From NCBI GenBank assembly GCA_025655455.1, contig JAHXIV010000013.1, forward strand, positions 1 through 64,000: a DNA stretch of 64,000 nucleotides, written 5' to 3'. The translations under genes were made by a program, and so were the position numbers. The stretch comes from a gamma proteobacterium symbiont of Taylorina sp. (GTDB lineage Bacteria > Pseudomonadota > Gammaproteobacteria > GRL18). This document shows, in pieces, positions 37,530 through 48,299 of the stretch; within the stretch, counting starts at the first letter, position 1; each line of letters begins with the position of its first letter. The notes below the pieces were generated by a model. The model saw only the letters and a list, made by a program, of their open reading frames with translations, made no database searches and was not told the DNA's origin.

Positions 37530-38534
37530 TTAGTTAGCAGCTACATGCTCAACAAAACGCAGCATGTTACAAGTATAGCCATACTCATTATCATACCATG
37601 CAACAACTTTAACGAATGTTCCGTCCAGTGCAATACCAGCACCCGCATCAAAGATTGATGAGTAACCAACACCACGGAAATCAGTAGAAACCACTTTCTC
37701 ATCTGTATAAGCCAGAGTTTTACTCATATCGCCTGACTCTGAAGCAGCTTTCATAGCAGCACAGATATCGTCATAAGAGGCTTCATTATTCAGCTCAACC
37801 GTCAAGTCAACCACTGATACATCAGAAACTGGTACACGGAAAGCCATTCCGGTTAATCTACCCTTTAATTCTGGAAGAACAACACCAGCAGCCTTGGCAG
37901 CACCCGTTGAAGATGGAATGATATTTTCTAAAATACCACGACCACCACGCCAGTCTTTTACAGAAGGACCATCAACAGTATTCTGATTGGCTGTTGCAGC
38001 GTGAACAGTAGTCATTAAACCACGTTTGATGCCCCACTTGTCATTTAAAACTTTAGCAACAGGCGCTAGACAGTTAGTCGTACAGGAAGCAGCAGAAACA
38101 ATTGCCTCACCTGCATAATCATTATGGTTAACACCATAAACGAACATTGGGGTAGCGTCTTTAGAAGGAGCAGACTGAACCACTTTTTTGGCACCAGCAT
38201 CAATATGCTTCTGACAGCTTTCTTCAGTGAGGAAGAAACCAGTACAGTCAATCACGAGGTCAGCTTGTACATCGCCCCATTTAAGAGCGGAAGGATCACG
38301 TTCAGCAGTTAAACGGATTTCTTTGCCGTCAACAATCATAGCACCGTCTTTTGAATCAACATCATGATCAAAACGACCATGTACTGAGTCATACTTCAAC
38401 ATATAAGCCAGATAGTCTGCATCTAATAAATCATTGATACCAACAATTTCTATGCCTGGAAACTCATTATAAACAGCACGAAATACCATACGACCGATAC
38501 GACCAAAACCATTAATACCAACTTTAAGAGCCAT
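37530..38534 (-). CDS. gap: Glyceraldehyde-3-phosphate dehydrogenase, type I
   Basis: 334 residues from the ATG at 38534, which has AGGAG upstream; the frame extends 16 codons further without support. Motifs: [16 protein letters not shown] (NAD(P) fold), [17 protein letters not shown] (catalytic Cys), [24 protein letters not shown] and [12 protein letters not shown]. It works with Pgk and transketolase in sugar-phosphate metabolism. Confidence 0.96.
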   Translation of the reverse strand: MALKVGINGFGRIGRMVFRAVYNEFPGIEIVGINDLLDADYLAYMLKYDSVHGRFDHDVDSKDGAMIVDGKEIRLTAERDPSALKWGDVQADLVIDCTGFFLTEESCQKHIDAGAKKVVQSAPSKDATPMFVYGVNHNDYAGEAIVSAASCTTNCLAPVAKVLNDKWGIKRGLMTTVHAATANQNTVDGPSVKDWRGGRGILENIIPSSTGAAKAAGVVLPELKGRLTGMAFRVPVSDVSVVDLTVELNNEASYDDICAAMKAASESGDMSKTLAYTDEKVVSTDFRGVGYSSIFDAGAGIALDGTFVKVVAWYDNEYGYTCNMLRFVEHVAAN

Positions 38535-38633
38535 TATATTTTTCTCCTGAAAATTATATTTAAAACTAATAGAATAAGACAATTTGAAATATCAGTTCCA
38601 TAGTGACATAAACTATGGAACCGACAACAAGAA

Positions 38634-40607
38634 TTACATCACTGATTCAGCTGTTTTTACAACATTTTCAACAGTGAAGCCAAATTCTTTAAAGAGTTGA
38701 TCAGCTGGCGCTGATTCACCGAAGTGATCGATACCGACGACCGCATCTGCATACTTATACCATGCATCTGTTACAGCTGCTTCAACAGCGATGGTTGGAA
38801 CACCTTTAGGTAACACAGCTGATTTGTAAGCCGCATCCTGTGCATCAAAAACATTGGTTGAAGGCATAGAAACAACACGTACGTTTTTAGCGGACATTTG
38901 TTCTGCTGCACCCATTGCCAGTGCTACTTCAGAACCTGTACCGATAATCACCACATCCGGTGTACCATCACAATCCTGAAGAATATAACCACCTTGAGTA
39001 ATTGCTGCAATTTGAGCATCAGTACGTGTTTGATGAGCTAAACCCTGACGTGAAAAGATCAGGCATGATGGACCGTCTTTACGCTCAATGCCTTGCTGCC
39101 AGGCCACTGCAGATTCAACTGCATCACAGGGACGCCATACAGCCATGTTTGGAATCATACGCATAGTAGGAATTTGTTCAACTGCCTGGTGTGTTGGACC
39201 ATCTTCACCAAGGCCGATAGAATCATGAGTATAAACAAACAGAGAACGTATCTTCATTAATGCCGCCATACGCAGTGCATTACGAGCATACTCAGAGAAC
39301 ATTAAGAAAGTGGCACCAAATGGAATTAAACCGCCGTGCAGTGAAGCACCATTCATAATAGCTGACATGGCAAACTCACGTACACCATAGTTGACGTAGT
39401 TAAATTCTTCATTACAACACATTGGTTTATAACCAGACCATTCAGTCAGGTTAGAACAACCTAAATCTGCTGAACCACCAAATAATTCAGGCAGCATTGG
39501 AGAATAAGCTTCAATACTGGCCAGTGATGCCTGACGAGTAGCAGGACTTTTCGCATCAGCATTCACCTGAGCAATATACTCAGCAGAGCTTGCTGCCCAG
39601 TCTGCAGGTAAATCACCTGACATACGACGTTCAAATTCTGCTGCCAATTCAGGGAACTCAGCTTTATAGGCTGCAAACTTATCATTCCATGATGCTTCGG
39701 CTGCTGCACCTTTTTCTTTTGCATCCCAACCCGCATAAACATCATCTGGCACTTCAAACGCACCATGATCCCAGCCCAGAGCAGCCTTAGTCAGATTAAT
39801 TTCTTCTTCACCTAAAGGTGCACCGTGACAGGCGTGACTACCACCCTTGTTTGGTGAACCAAAACCAATGGTTGTTTTACAGCAAATTAAAGTTGGCTTG
39901 TCTGTCATAGCTTTAGCCATTTCGGTCGCTTTAAGCAACGCTTCAGAGCTATGCCCATCTACATCTGCAATGACATGCCAGCCATAAGCTTCAAAACGTT
40001 TTGGGGTATCATCGGTGAACCAGCCTTCAACATGTCCATCAATTGAAATACCATTATCATCCCAGTATGCAATTAAATTACCCAGGCCTAAAGTTCCGGC
40101 TAATGAACAGGCTTCGTGAGAAATACCTTCCATTAAACAACCATCACCCATAAAGACATAAGTATTGTGATCAACTATTTTATGACCTTTTTGGTTAAAA
40201 CGACCAGCCATTGCTTTTTCGGCAATCGCCATACCAATACCATTGGTAATACCCTGGCCTAAGGGACCTGTGGTTGTTTCAACACCAGGTGCATAACCAT
40301 ACTCTGGATGACCAGGTGTTTTAGAGTGTAGTTGACGGAAACTTTTAAGATCATCAATAGAAAGATCATAACCAGTTAAATGTAATAGTGAATATATCAG
40401 CATTGAACCATGGCCGTTAGATAGAATAAAACGGTCTCTATCTGCCCAGTCAGGATTGGCAGGGTTATGGTTCATGAAGTCGTTCCACACTACTTCTGCG
40501 ATATCAGCCATACCCATTGGTGCACCCGGGTGACCTGAGTTTGCTTTTTGCACTGCATCCATACTTAATGCACGAATAGCATTGGCTAGTACCTTACGTT
40601 CTGGCAT
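38634..40607 (-). CDS. tkt: Transketolase
   Basis: 657 residues. [73 protein letters not shown] (split ThDP motif), [15 protein letters not shown] and the final FGFTVENV are hallmarks. Two-carbon transfer in the Calvin and pentose-phosphate cycles. First gene of the cluster; the promoter must lie in 40608-40950. Confidence 0.96.
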   Translation of the reverse strand: MPERKVLANAIRALSMDAVQKANSGHPGAPMGMADIAEVVWNDFMNHNPANPDWADRDRFILSNGHGSMLIYSLLHLTGYDLSIDDLKSFRQLHSKTPGHPEYGYAPGVETTTGPLGQGITNGIGMAIAEKAMAGRFNQKGHKIVDHNTYVFMGDGCLMEGISHEACSLAGTLGLGNLIAYWDDNGISIDGHVEGWFTDDTPKRFEAYGWHVIADVDGHSSEALLKATEMAKAMTDKPTLICCKTTIGFGSPNKGGSHACHGAPLGEEEINLTKAALGWDHGAFEVPDDVYAGWDAKEKGAAAEASWNDKFAAYKAEFPELAAEFERRMSGDLPADWAASSAEYIAQVNADAKSPATRQASLASIEAYSPMLPELFGGSADLGCSNLTEWSGYKPMCCNEEFNYVNYGVREFAMSAIMNGASLHGGLIPFGATFLMFSEYARNALRMAALMKIRSLFVYTHDSIGLGEDGPTHQAVEQIPTMRMIPNMAVWRPCDAVESAVAWQQGIERKDGPSCLIFSRQGLAHQTRTDAQIAAITQGGYILQDCDGTPDVVIIGTGSEVALAMGAAEQMSAKNVRVVSMPSTNVFDAQDAAYKSAVLPKGVPTIAVEAAVTDAWYKYADAVVGIDHFGESAPADQLFKEFGFTVENVVKTAESVM

Positions 40608-40950
40608 ATATTTCTCCTGAGATTTAGTCCTGAGATTTAGGAATTACTAATTAAAAATTTTATAAAGTCGTTCATTGTCTCTTATCTCAATCAATTCAGC
40701 AACTTTTTAGGGAAGAATTATTAACTGAAAAAGACGACTGTTGAAATATAATAGAATTCATATATAAAGTACAACTTTATTTATTAATAGTTTGCATAAG
40801 GTTTTACTTATATTAACAATAAGTAAAATAGAGTTTTTTATATATAATATGGCTTGTATTTCAATCAGTTAAAAAACTTAATTCATTTATTTTCAAATAA
40901 TATTTTTGCACAAAAGGAATGTATTTCATCACTTAATCGATTGATAAATA
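40608..40950. other. Promoter region of the tkt cluster with a 13-bp tandem duplication
   Basis: TCCTGAGATTTAG is exactly duplicated head to tail (40615-40627, 40628-40640). On the minus strand this gives two copies of the AGGA ribosome-site region before tkt, only the proximal one at useful spacing. The remaining 300 bases are AT-rich and hold no gene I can support. A perfect 18-bp palindrome GATTGATA-AA-TATCAATC lies at 40939-40956, overlapping the end of the redoxin gene, and may act as a weak terminator. Confidence 0.6.
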
Positions 40951-41505
40951 TCAATCAATCCACTTAATGGAACATCCCATACTAGGAATTTGTTCTATTG
41001 GACCCTTGCCTGTCTTGGCAACTTGCACCATAGCTTCCAATAGATCACGTTTTAGATCACCCTCTACTAATTCTTTGCGTGAAGCATCCAGTCTACCGCG
41101 GTATTGGAGTTCCAGAACCGTATTATAGCCAAAAAAGTCCGGCGTACAAACAGCACCGTATTGCTTGGCTGTTTCCTGTGAAGCATCCAGTAAATAAGGA
41201 AAGGGGAAGTTAAATTCCTCTGCCACTTTTTTCATATTTTCTGCAGAGTCTTCTTCATATTGGAAAGGATCATTAGACATAATAGCAACACTATTAATGC
41301 CCTCTACTTTTAACTTTGTCATATCCTCAACCAGACGTTTCTGAATTGATTTGACATAGGGGCAATGATTGCAGATAAACATGAGCAGTAAACCATTTTC
41401 ACCACAACACTCCTGTAATGTCCATAGCTTTCCATCAACATCAGGCAAAGAAAAATCAATTGCCGCTTTGCCAAAATCACAAACCGGGGTTTCAAGTCTG
41501 ACCAT
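40951..41505 (-). CDS. Thioredoxin-like redoxin
   Basis: 184 residues, no signal peptide. A thioredoxin fold of the AhpC/TSA-redoxin type: FSLPDVDGKLWTL, then LMFICNHCPYVKSI with CxxC in a CNHC form, IMSNDPFQY and the cis-Pro region TPDFFGYN. The CNHCPYV variant is a recognisable subfamily. It is expected to be a cytoplasmic thiol-disulfide or peroxide-reducing protein; partner unknown. Confidence 0.85.
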   Translation of the reverse strand: MVRLETPVCDFGKAAIDFSLPDVDGKLWTLQECCGENGLLLMFICNHCPYVKSIQKRLVEDMTKLKVEGINSVAIMSNDPFQYEEDSAENMKKVAEEFNFPFPYLLDASQETAKQYGAVCTPDFFGYNTVLELQYRGRLDASRKELVEGDLKRDLLEAMVQVAKTGKGPIEQIPSMGCSIKWID

Positions 41506-41802
41506 TTATGGCTCCTTGGTTAATTATTTTTTTATTCAAACATAGATATTTCGTTTATATAGATAAATATTCCGGAAAAGAAGTTATCTTATCACTTTCC
41601 ATGTATTTGGGCGACTTGTGCTGACTAATACGATCTGAACTGTTTATTATGGTTTAAACTTGACCTTCTATTGTTAATTTTGTATTTTCATTATAGAAGC
41701 ACGGTATTTACTAAAAATTTTCTGACTATGAGTTGAATAATTATAGATTAGGCGCCATACCGGAATATAATTTGCCAGCTACTAATCACGAGGAAATCCA
41801 TA

Positions 41803-42435
41803 ATGCAGTACAAATTCATTTTCCATATAAGAAAATTTATTTATTTTATGTGTTGGACTTCTCTGCTTATTACAGGATCAGCATTTCCAAATGCAGTTAC
41901 TACAGAACTTTTACCCCTACCAGAATTAATCAAGCTGCTCCAGTCTGGAGGACATATTATCTACATGCGGCATGGTCCAACGGATCACACTCAAAAAAAT
42001 AAAAACAGACAAGCACTTGATAATTGCAGCGAGCAAAGAAATTTGTCAACGGAGGGACGTAGAATACTAAAACAGATTGGCAGCACAATCAAGGCTCTTA
42101 ATATTCCGGTTGGTGATGTATCTTCCAGTCCCTACTGCCGAGCAAAAGATACCGCCCAACTTGTTTTCGAAAAATTTAATATTGAGCCTGATTTACAATT
42201 TTCCATCAGCAAAGATCAGTCCGATTCAAAATATCTTGGTCAACGCTTGTATGAAATGATGATGCAGACCAGTAGCACTGCAGAAAATACCGTATTTGTT
42301 GGGCACTCCTCTAACCTCAGAGATGGACTGGGTATCTGGCCTAAGCCGGAAGGCGCCATGGTCATTTTACAGAAATTGGATAATCAACTTATCTATAAAG
42401 GAATGATCAAGCCTGATATTTGGCTCAAGCAATAA
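41803..42435 (+). CDS. Histidine phosphatase superfamily protein, probably exported
   Basis: 210 residues from the ATG at 41803, preceded by CGAGGAAATC. The N-terminus is basic then hydrophobic (about residues 14-27), consistent with a signal peptide or anchor. Catalytic motifs: IIYMRHGPTDH (phospho-accepting His), SSPYCRAKDTA and VFVGHSSNLRD (second His). The substrate is unknown; related short proteins are annotated phosphoglycerate mutase-like. It is followed after 28 bases by the PAS histidine kinase. Confidence 0.82.
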   Translation: MQYKFIFHIRKFIYFMCWTSLLITGSAFPNAVTTELLPLPELIKLLQSGGHIIYMRHGPTDHTQKNKNRQALDNCSEQRNLSTEGRRILKQIGSTIKALNIPVGDVSSSPYCRAKDTAQLVFEKFNIEPDLQFSISKDQSDSKYLGQRLYEMMMQTSSTAENTVFVGHSSNLRDGLGIWPKPEGAMVILQKLDNQLIYKGMIKPDIWLKQ

Positions 42436-42463
42436 TATGTCAGGCATTCATTAAAGGAAATAT

Positions 42464-44332
42464 ATGTTCAGCTCAATTTCTTTGCGTAACAGATTTATGA
42501 TCGCACCCATTGTGGCTATTATACTGACTTTTATTCTATATTTTGCAAGTAACTCGGTTATACGCTCACATATTGAAATCCTGCAAAAAATAAGTGACAG
42601 CAATTTACCACAGGTCAGTCAAATTAGTCATATGTCATCCTTGCTGACAAAAAATTATACTGATCTTAATGCATTATTGTATACCGCCTCAGTCGAACTA
42701 CATGAAGAACAGGTTTATCTTCAAGGACGAAGCATTCTAAATGACATACACCGATATGAAAGGATGCTCAAACAAAGTATTAACTTCGAAAAAGAAATTA
42801 TTATTAAGCGAAAAAATATTGTTAAACAGGTTGGAAACGCTTTTTTTCACTATAAAGAAGCTGTTATTAGTGCAATTGAACTCTCAACTGTTGATGTAAA
42901 TCTGGCACAAAGGGAATTAATTAACTCGAATAAAGAACTCCAACAGTTAAATGAATTATTTTTGATCTTATCAAAATACCATCTGGAAAATCTAACGGTG
43001 CAAGCCGGATTAATTGATAGTTCACTTGGTGAGAAACATGGTATTACTCTATTAACCATCATTCTGATCTCACTGATGATTTTTTCAGCTTATTATTTTT
43101 CCAACCATCTATCAACTAACCTGAATAAAATAAATCAGGCTTTACTGATGCTTTCACGTGGTAATACTGAAATCAAGTTGGAAATAAAGTCAGATAAATA
43201 CTTGTTGGGCTTAACCACTGCAGTACATAAATTTCAATCCACATTATTACAATTGGAAGAACAGAAATTTGCCCTGGATCAGCACGCAATTGTTGCCATT
43301 ACTGATATAAAAGGTACCATTAGCTATGCAAATGAAAAATTTAGTCTCATCAGTGGATATTCCTGTGATGAGCTTATCGGACAGAATCATCGATTACTGA
43401 ATTCAGGTCATCACAGCCATGAATTTTGGAAAGAGATGTATCATTCTATTAGCCATGCTCAAGTATGGCACAATGAAGTCTGTAATAAAGCCAAAGATGG
43501 TCATCTTTACTGGGTAGATACTACAATTGTCCCCTTTATAAATGGGGCAGGAAAACCAAACAGTTATATTGCTATACGCACAGACATTAGTGAAAGAAAG
43601 CGAACTGAAAAAGAATTGATTAGTGCTAAAGAAATTGCAGAAGCCGCAAATATAGCCAAGACAAAATTTCTATCGTCGATGAGCCATGAATTAAGAACGC
43701 CTCTTAATGCAATATTAGGGTTTTCACAACTACTGGATATGGATGCTAATACCCCCTTAAATTCAATTCAAAAAGAAAATCTGGGCTATATTCGTTCCGG
43801 TGGTAAGCATTTACTAAGCCTGATTGATCAAGTTCTGCAGCTATCTGCTATTGAAACCGGTAAAGTAGAACTTTCTATTGAAAAAATACAGCTTTGTCAG
43901 ACTGTCAATGAGATAATACAATTTACTAAAAAAATTTCTGATCAGGCCGACATTGATATTCATATATTATCTGATTCAGCCATCTCCATACGAGCAGATA
44001 TAGTCAGGTTCAAACAGATACTCTTAAACCTTATCAGTAACGCGATTAAATACAACAAAGAGAATGGTTCAGTCTGCATAGACTGGTTAGTCAGAGACAA
44101 TCAATATGTCAAAATAAGCATTATTGATACAGGAATTGGTATATCAGAAACAAATCAAAAAAAGGTGTTTTCTCCTTTTAACCGGCTTGGACAGGAAAAT
44201 GCTACTATTAAGGGTACCGGCATCGGTCTGGTCGTCACTAAAGAACTTGTTGAGATGATGGGAGGACAGATTGGGTTCGATAGTGTTGAAGGTGAAGGCA
44301 GCACTTTTTGGGTTGAATTTCCCATCTCTTGA
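42464..44332 (+). CDS. PAS-domain membrane sensor histidine kinase
   Basis: 622 residues: a membrane helix (about 13-33), a periplasmic four-helix-like region (about 35-190), a second helix (about 192-212), a PAS/PAC domain (about 275-385; ISYANEKFSLISGYSCDELIGQNHR), HisKA with SSMSHELRTPLNAILGFSQLL (His near 408) and HATPase (NLISNAIKYN, IIDTGIGI, FNRLGQE, GTGIGLVV). There is no receiver domain. No cognate regulator is adjacent. It probably shares a transcript with the phosphatase gene. Confidence 0.9.
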   Translation: MFSSISLRNRFMIAPIVAIILTFILYFASNSVIRSHIEILQKISDSNLPQVSQISHMSSLLTKNYTDLNALLYTASVELHEEQVYLQGRSILNDIHRYERMLKQSINFEKEIIIKRKNIVKQVGNAFFHYKEAVISAIELSTVDVNLAQRELINSNKELQQLNELFLILSKYHLENLTVQAGLIDSSLGEKHGITLLTIILISLMIFSAYYFSNHLSTNLNKINQALLMLSRGNTEIKLEIKSDKYLLGLTTAVHKFQSTLLQLEEQKFALDQHAIVAITDIKGTISYANEKFSLISGYSCDELIGQNHRLLNSGHHSHEFWKEMYHSISHAQVWHNEVCNKAKDGHLYWVDTTIVPFINGAGKPNSYIAIRTDISERKRTEKELISAKEIAEAANIAKTKFLSSMSHELRTPLNAILGFSQLLDMDANTPLNSIQKENLGYIRSGGKHLLSLIDQVLQLSAIETGKVELSIEKIQLCQTVNEIIQFTKKISDQADIDIHILSDSAISIRADIVRFKQILLNLISNAIKYNKENGSVCIDWLVRDNQYVKISIIDTGIGISETNQKKVFSPFNRLGQENATIKGTGIGLVVTKELVEMMGGQIGFDSVEGEGSTFWVEFPIS

Positions 44333-44488
44333 GTCTGCTCAAAAGTTACTAAAAATATGAATTTTTTCAATAAAAAGCAGTATTTTATCAAAAAGATTTG
44401 AAGTTTACTCAATACGCCCTAAACTATAGGATTTAATATATCCAACTACACTATTTAACTTACTCTTATTGACTAACAGGAATTTTTT

Positions 44489-45649
44489 ATGGCTAATAGC
44501 TACTTATTTACTTCTGAATCTGTTTCTGAGGGGCATCCTGACAAGGTTGCTGACCAAATTTCAGATGCCGTACTTGATGCAATTTTAACAGAAGACAAAA
44601 CTGCCCGTGTTGCCTGTGAAACGATGATTAATACAGGCATGGTGGTGATTGCAGGTGAAATTACCACCTCTGCCTATGTCGACATGCAGGCAGTTGTTCG
44701 CCAGACGATTAAGGAAATTGGTTATAACCACTCTGACATGGGGTTTGATTATAAATCCTGCGCAGTTCTGACCTCTATTGACAAGCAGTCTGCTGATATT
44801 GCCATGGGAGTTGATGAAACAGATAATCATGAGCAGGGAGCAGGCGATCAGGGACTGATGTTTGGTTATGCCAGTAATGAGACCGAGGTATTAATGCCGG
44901 CACCGATCAGCTATGCACATCAACTGGTTAAGCGTCAGGCTCATGTAAGAAAAAATGGCACATTAAACTGGTTACGTCCGGATGCAAAAAGTCAGGTGAC
45001 CTTCCGTTATGAAAATAACAAACCTGTGGCTATTGATGCTGTAGTATTATCTACACAACATGATGAGGATATCAGCATAGAAAATCTGCGTGAAGCTGTT
45101 ATGGATGAGATTATCAAACCAATTCTTCCGGAAAACATGCTCACCAAAGAAACAAAATATCATATCAATCCTACCGGACGCTTTGTCATTGGCGGTCCTG
45201 TCGGTGACTGTGGTTTAACCGGGCGAAAGATTATTGTTGATACCTACGGTGGTACGGCACGTCACGGCGGCGGTGCATTTTCCGGAAAAGATCCGTCCAA
45301 GGTGGATCGCAGTGCTGCCTATGCAGGCCGTTATGTAGCAAAAAATATTGTTGCCGCAGGTCTGGCTGACCGATGTGAAATTCAGGTTTCTTATGCTATT
45401 GGTGTGGCAGAACCAACCTCGGTTTCAGTGAATACTTTTGGTTCAGGTAAAGTAAGTGATGAAAGACTGGTTGAACTCATTAGAGAACATTTTGATTTGC
45501 GTGCAGGAAGCTTGGTAAAAATGCTCGATCTGTTACGTCCTATTTATCGTGCAACAGCAGCCTATGGTCATTTTGGTCGTGAAGAAGTAGAATTTAGTTG
45601 GGAAAAAACAGATAAAGCAGAAGCATTGAAAGCAGCAGCTGGTGTATAA
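44489..45649 (+). CDS. metK: S-adenosylmethionine synthetase
   Basis: 386 residues. [49 protein letters not shown] and [19 protein letters not shown] are diagnostic. It makes SAM from methionine and ATP. No SAM riboswitch could be recognised in the 156 bases upstream. It is followed after 20 bases by ahcY. Confidence 0.97.
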   Translation: MANSYLFTSESVSEGHPDKVADQISDAVLDAILTEDKTARVACETMINTGMVVIAGEITTSAYVDMQAVVRQTIKEIGYNHSDMGFDYKSCAVLTSIDKQSADIAMGVDETDNHEQGAGDQGLMFGYASNETEVLMPAPISYAHQLVKRQAHVRKNGTLNWLRPDAKSQVTFRYENNKPVAIDAVVLSTQHDEDISIENLREAVMDEIIKPILPENMLTKETKYHINPTGRFVIGGPVGDCGLTGRKIIVDTYGGTARHGGGAFSGKDPSKVDRSAAYAGRYVAKNIVAAGLADRCEIQVSYAIGVAEPTSVSVNTFGSGKVSDERLVELIREHFDLRAGSLVKMLDLLRPIYRATAAYGHFGREEVEFSWEKTDKAEALKAAAGV

Positions 45650-45669
45650 CAAAAAAACAGGAACGGAAA

Positions 45670-47076
45670 ATGAGTACATTTACAGATTATAAAATAGCCG
45701 ATATGAGCCTCGCAGAATGGGGACGCAAAGAAATCGCAATGGCCGAAGTTGAAATGCCGGGTCTGATGGCTTTAAGAGATGAATATAAAGGACAAAATCC
45801 TCTGGCAGGTTGTCGTATAATGGGTAGTATCCATATGACCATTCAAACTGCTGTATTAATTGAAACATTAGTTAATTTAGGGGCGGAAGTACGCTGGGTC
45901 TCCTGTAATATTTTTTCAACTCAGGATCATGCTGCTGCTGCAATTGCAGCTCAGGGTATTCCTGTTTTTGCCTGGAAAGGTGAAACCATTGAAGAATACT
46001 GGTGGTGTACAGAGCAGGCATTATTATGGCCGGATGGCAAACTACCGAATATGATTCTGGATGATGGTGGTGATGCAACGCTCTTAGTACATAAGGGCGT
46101 AGAATTTGAAAAAGCAGGGGCTATTCCAGCGACCAAAGCTGATGATAATGAAGAATATCAGGCAATTTTAGAGGTCTTACGTCGTACAATCAAGCCTGGT
46201 TCAACAACCTGGCAAGACATTGCAGGCAGTGTTAAAGGTGTGACTGAAGAAACCACAACTGGTGTACATCGTCTTTACGAAATGCAGGAAAAAGGTGAAT
46301 TATTATTCCCTGCCATGAATGTCAATGACTCCGCCACTAAATCAAAATTTGATAATCTCTATGGCTGTCGTGAATCTCTGATTGATAGTATTAAACGTGC
46401 CACTGATGTGATGATTGCCGGTAAAATTTGTATCGTGCTTGGTTATGGGGATGTTGGTAAGGGCTGTGCACAGGCTTATCGTGGTATGGGTGCAACCGTA
46501 TGGGTGACAGAAATCGATCCGATTTGTGCCTTACAGGCAGCAATGGAAGGTTATCGAGTTGTTGATATGAATGAAGTGGCTCCGATGGGCGATATATTTG
46601 TCACCACAACCGGCAATGTCAATGTGATTAATCATGACCATATGCTGGCAATGAAAAATGAAGCCATTGTTTGTAACATCGGGCACTTTGATTCTGAAAT
46701 TGATATTGCTTCTCTGGAAAAATATGAATGGGAAGAAATCAAACCTCAGGTTGATCATGTAATCTTCCCTGATGGTAAAAAGATTATTATTCTAGCTAAG
46801 GGTCGCCTGGTGAATCTTGGCTGTGCTACCGGCCACCCTAGTTTTGTCATGTCCGCATCATTTACCAATCAGGTAATGGCTCAAATTGAGTTTTTCACCA
46901 ATGCGGATAATTATGAAAATAAGGTTTATATTCTGCCTAAAATATTAGATGAAAAAGTAGCTCATTTACACCTGATGAAAATTGGTGCTAAATTAACGCT
47001 GCTGTCTAAGGAGCAGGCTGATTATATTAACGTGCCTCAGGAAGGGCCTTATAAGGCTGATCATTATCGGTACTAA
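45670..47076 (+). CDS. ahcY: S-adenosylhomocysteine hydrolase
   Basis: 468 residues. [64 protein letters not shown] (active site), [17 protein letters not shown] (NAD fold) and [10 protein letters not shown]; the C-terminus ends YKADHYRY as in the family. It splits SAH to homocysteine and adenosine. ACGGAAA precedes the ATG. Confidence 0.97.
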   Translation: MSTFTDYKIADMSLAEWGRKEIAMAEVEMPGLMALRDEYKGQNPLAGCRIMGSIHMTIQTAVLIETLVNLGAEVRWVSCNIFSTQDHAAAAIAAQGIPVFAWKGETIEEYWWCTEQALLWPDGKLPNMILDDGGDATLLVHKGVEFEKAGAIPATKADDNEEYQAILEVLRRTIKPGSTTWQDIAGSVKGVTEETTTGVHRLYEMQEKGELLFPAMNVNDSATKSKFDNLYGCRESLIDSIKRATDVMIAGKICIVLGYGDVGKGCAQAYRGMGATVWVTEIDPICALQAAMEGYRVVDMNEVAPMGDIFVTTTGNVNVINHDHMLAMKNEAIVCNIGHFDSEIDIASLEKYEWEEIKPQVDHVIFPDGKKIIILAKGRLVNLGCATGHPSFVMSASFTNQVMAQIEFFTNADNYENKVYILPKILDEKVAHLHLMKIGAKLTLLSKEQADYINVPQEGPYKADHYRY

Positions 47077-47120
47077 AAACCATTATTAAGAGCTGTATAC
47101 TGAGAGTTAGTTCTTAATAG

Positions 47121-47222
47121 TCCGTGCTTCGGAATGTATTATTCTGTTTCAGGGGACGCTTCAAGTACATGGATGTACTTGAGCGTCCCCTAAACCGCAA
47201 CACCACAGTTCGCCAGCACGGA
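47121..47222. repeat. 102-bp palindromic element between ahcY and metF
   Basis: The core AGGGGACGCTTCAAGTACAT (47151-47170) pairs with 47173-47191 around GG, one mismatch in 19. Outer arms TCCGTGCT (47121-47128) and AGCACGGA (47215-47222) match exactly, with imperfect pairing between. The core GGGACGCTTCAAG recurs in the element at 33140-33259. It may also terminate metK-ahcY transcripts. Confidence 0.7.
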
Positions 47223-47230
47223 TTTATTAA

Positions 47231-47266
47231 ATACACAATACACAATACACAATACACAATACACAT
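47231..47266. repeat. Heptanucleotide microsatellite ACACAAT, about 4.7 units
   Basis: Four perfect ACACAAT units (47233-47260) and a partial fifth, ending 15 bases before the metF ATG. No conventional ribosome-binding sequence is visible between the array and the ATG, so the array sits where translation initiation is decided. Confidence 0.88.
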
Positions 47267-47280
47267 GAGTTAAATCCGTT

Positions 47281-48123
47281 ATGAATCTACAACAACCCAT
47301 TAGTTTTGAATTTTTCCCCACCAAAACCGCTGAAGGAGCAGAAAAACTGGCTCTGGTGCGTGATAAATTGAGTGTTTTAAATCCACTTTATTATTCTGTC
47401 ACCTATGGAGCAGGTGGAAGTACTCAGGATGGCACTATTAATACAGTAGCCAGTATTAAGAAAGCAGGACATTCTGCGGCACCACATCTATCTTGTATTG
47501 GGTCAACCAGGGAAAGTATTAAATCTATCCTTGATCTCTTTATTAATCAGGGGGTTGATCGAATTGTTGCCCTGCGCGGCGATCTCCCTTCCGGTCATCG
47601 GGATGTCGGTGAATTTCGTTATGCCAATGAATTGGTTGAGTTTATTCGTGCAGAAACAGGGGATCATTTTCATATCGAAGTAGCTGCTTATCCGGAGGTT
47701 CACCCTCAGGCAAAAAATGCTCAAACTGATTTGGATAACTTTATTAGAAAAATGAATGCCGGTGCCAATGGCGCTATTACGCAATACTTTTTTAATGTCG
47801 ATTCTTATCTTTATTTTATTGACAGTTGTGTAAAGGCAGGTATGGACAAGCCTGTTATTCCCGGGATTATGCCGATCACTAATTATTCCCGTCTGGCTGG
47901 TTTTTCAGATATGTGTGGAGCTGAAATCCCACGCTGGCTGGCTAAGCGCCTTGAAGGTTATGGTGATGATATTGACTCAATCAAGGCATTGGGTCTGGAA
48001 GTGATTTCAAAATTATGTGAAAATTTATTAGCAGAAGGTGCTCCGGGCTTACATTTTTATACTCTGAACCAAAGTAAGACAACACTGGATATTTGTCAGA
48101 ACATAGGCATTTCCCCAGAATAA
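47281..48123 (+). CDS. metF: 5,10-methylenetetrahydrofolate reductase
   Basis: 280 residues. ISFEFFPTKTAEGAEKL, VTYGAGGSTQDGT, HLSCIGSTRESI, IVALRGDLP, GANGAITQYFFNVDSYL and PGIMPITNY are diagnostic FAD/folate-site segments. It makes 5-methyl-THF, which methionine synthase uses to remethylate homocysteine; with metK and ahcY this completes most of the activated-methyl cycle. Palindromic and microsatellite repeats separate it from ahcY. Confidence 0.95.
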   Translation: MNLQQPISFEFFPTKTAEGAEKLALVRDKLSVLNPLYYSVTYGAGGSTQDGTINTVASIKKAGHSAAPHLSCIGSTRESIKSILDLFINQGVDRIVALRGDLPSGHRDVGEFRYANELVEFIRAETGDHFHIEVAAYPEVHPQAKNAQTDLDNFIRKMNAGANGAITQYFFNVDSYLYFIDSCVKAGMDKPVIPGIMPITNYSRLAGFSDMCGAEIPRWLAKRLEGYGDDIDSIKALGLEVISKLCENLLAEGAPGLHFYTLNQSKTTLDICQNIGISPE

Positions 48124-48299
48124 TAAAAATTGTTCACTGACCAGCATTATGAGTATTCTTGCTAATTATTTTACCAAAACATCGTAAAATGGGTTAAATT
48201 ACATTATTATAATATTAACCATAATAAACAGGATAATGACTTAATTTACGGAAATAAATATCCTACAGTCCTAAATCATTCAATAAACGAAGACAGCAT

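Noticed and set aside
41733-42002. 89-codon plus-strand frame before the histidine phosphatase
   Set aside because: It overlaps the phosphatase start in another frame; the phosphatase frame carries clear catalytic motifs.
44333-44488. SAM-responsive riboswitch before metK
   Set aside because: No conserved SAM or SAH riboswitch core could be recognised in this AT-rich stretch; a covariance-model search would be decisive.
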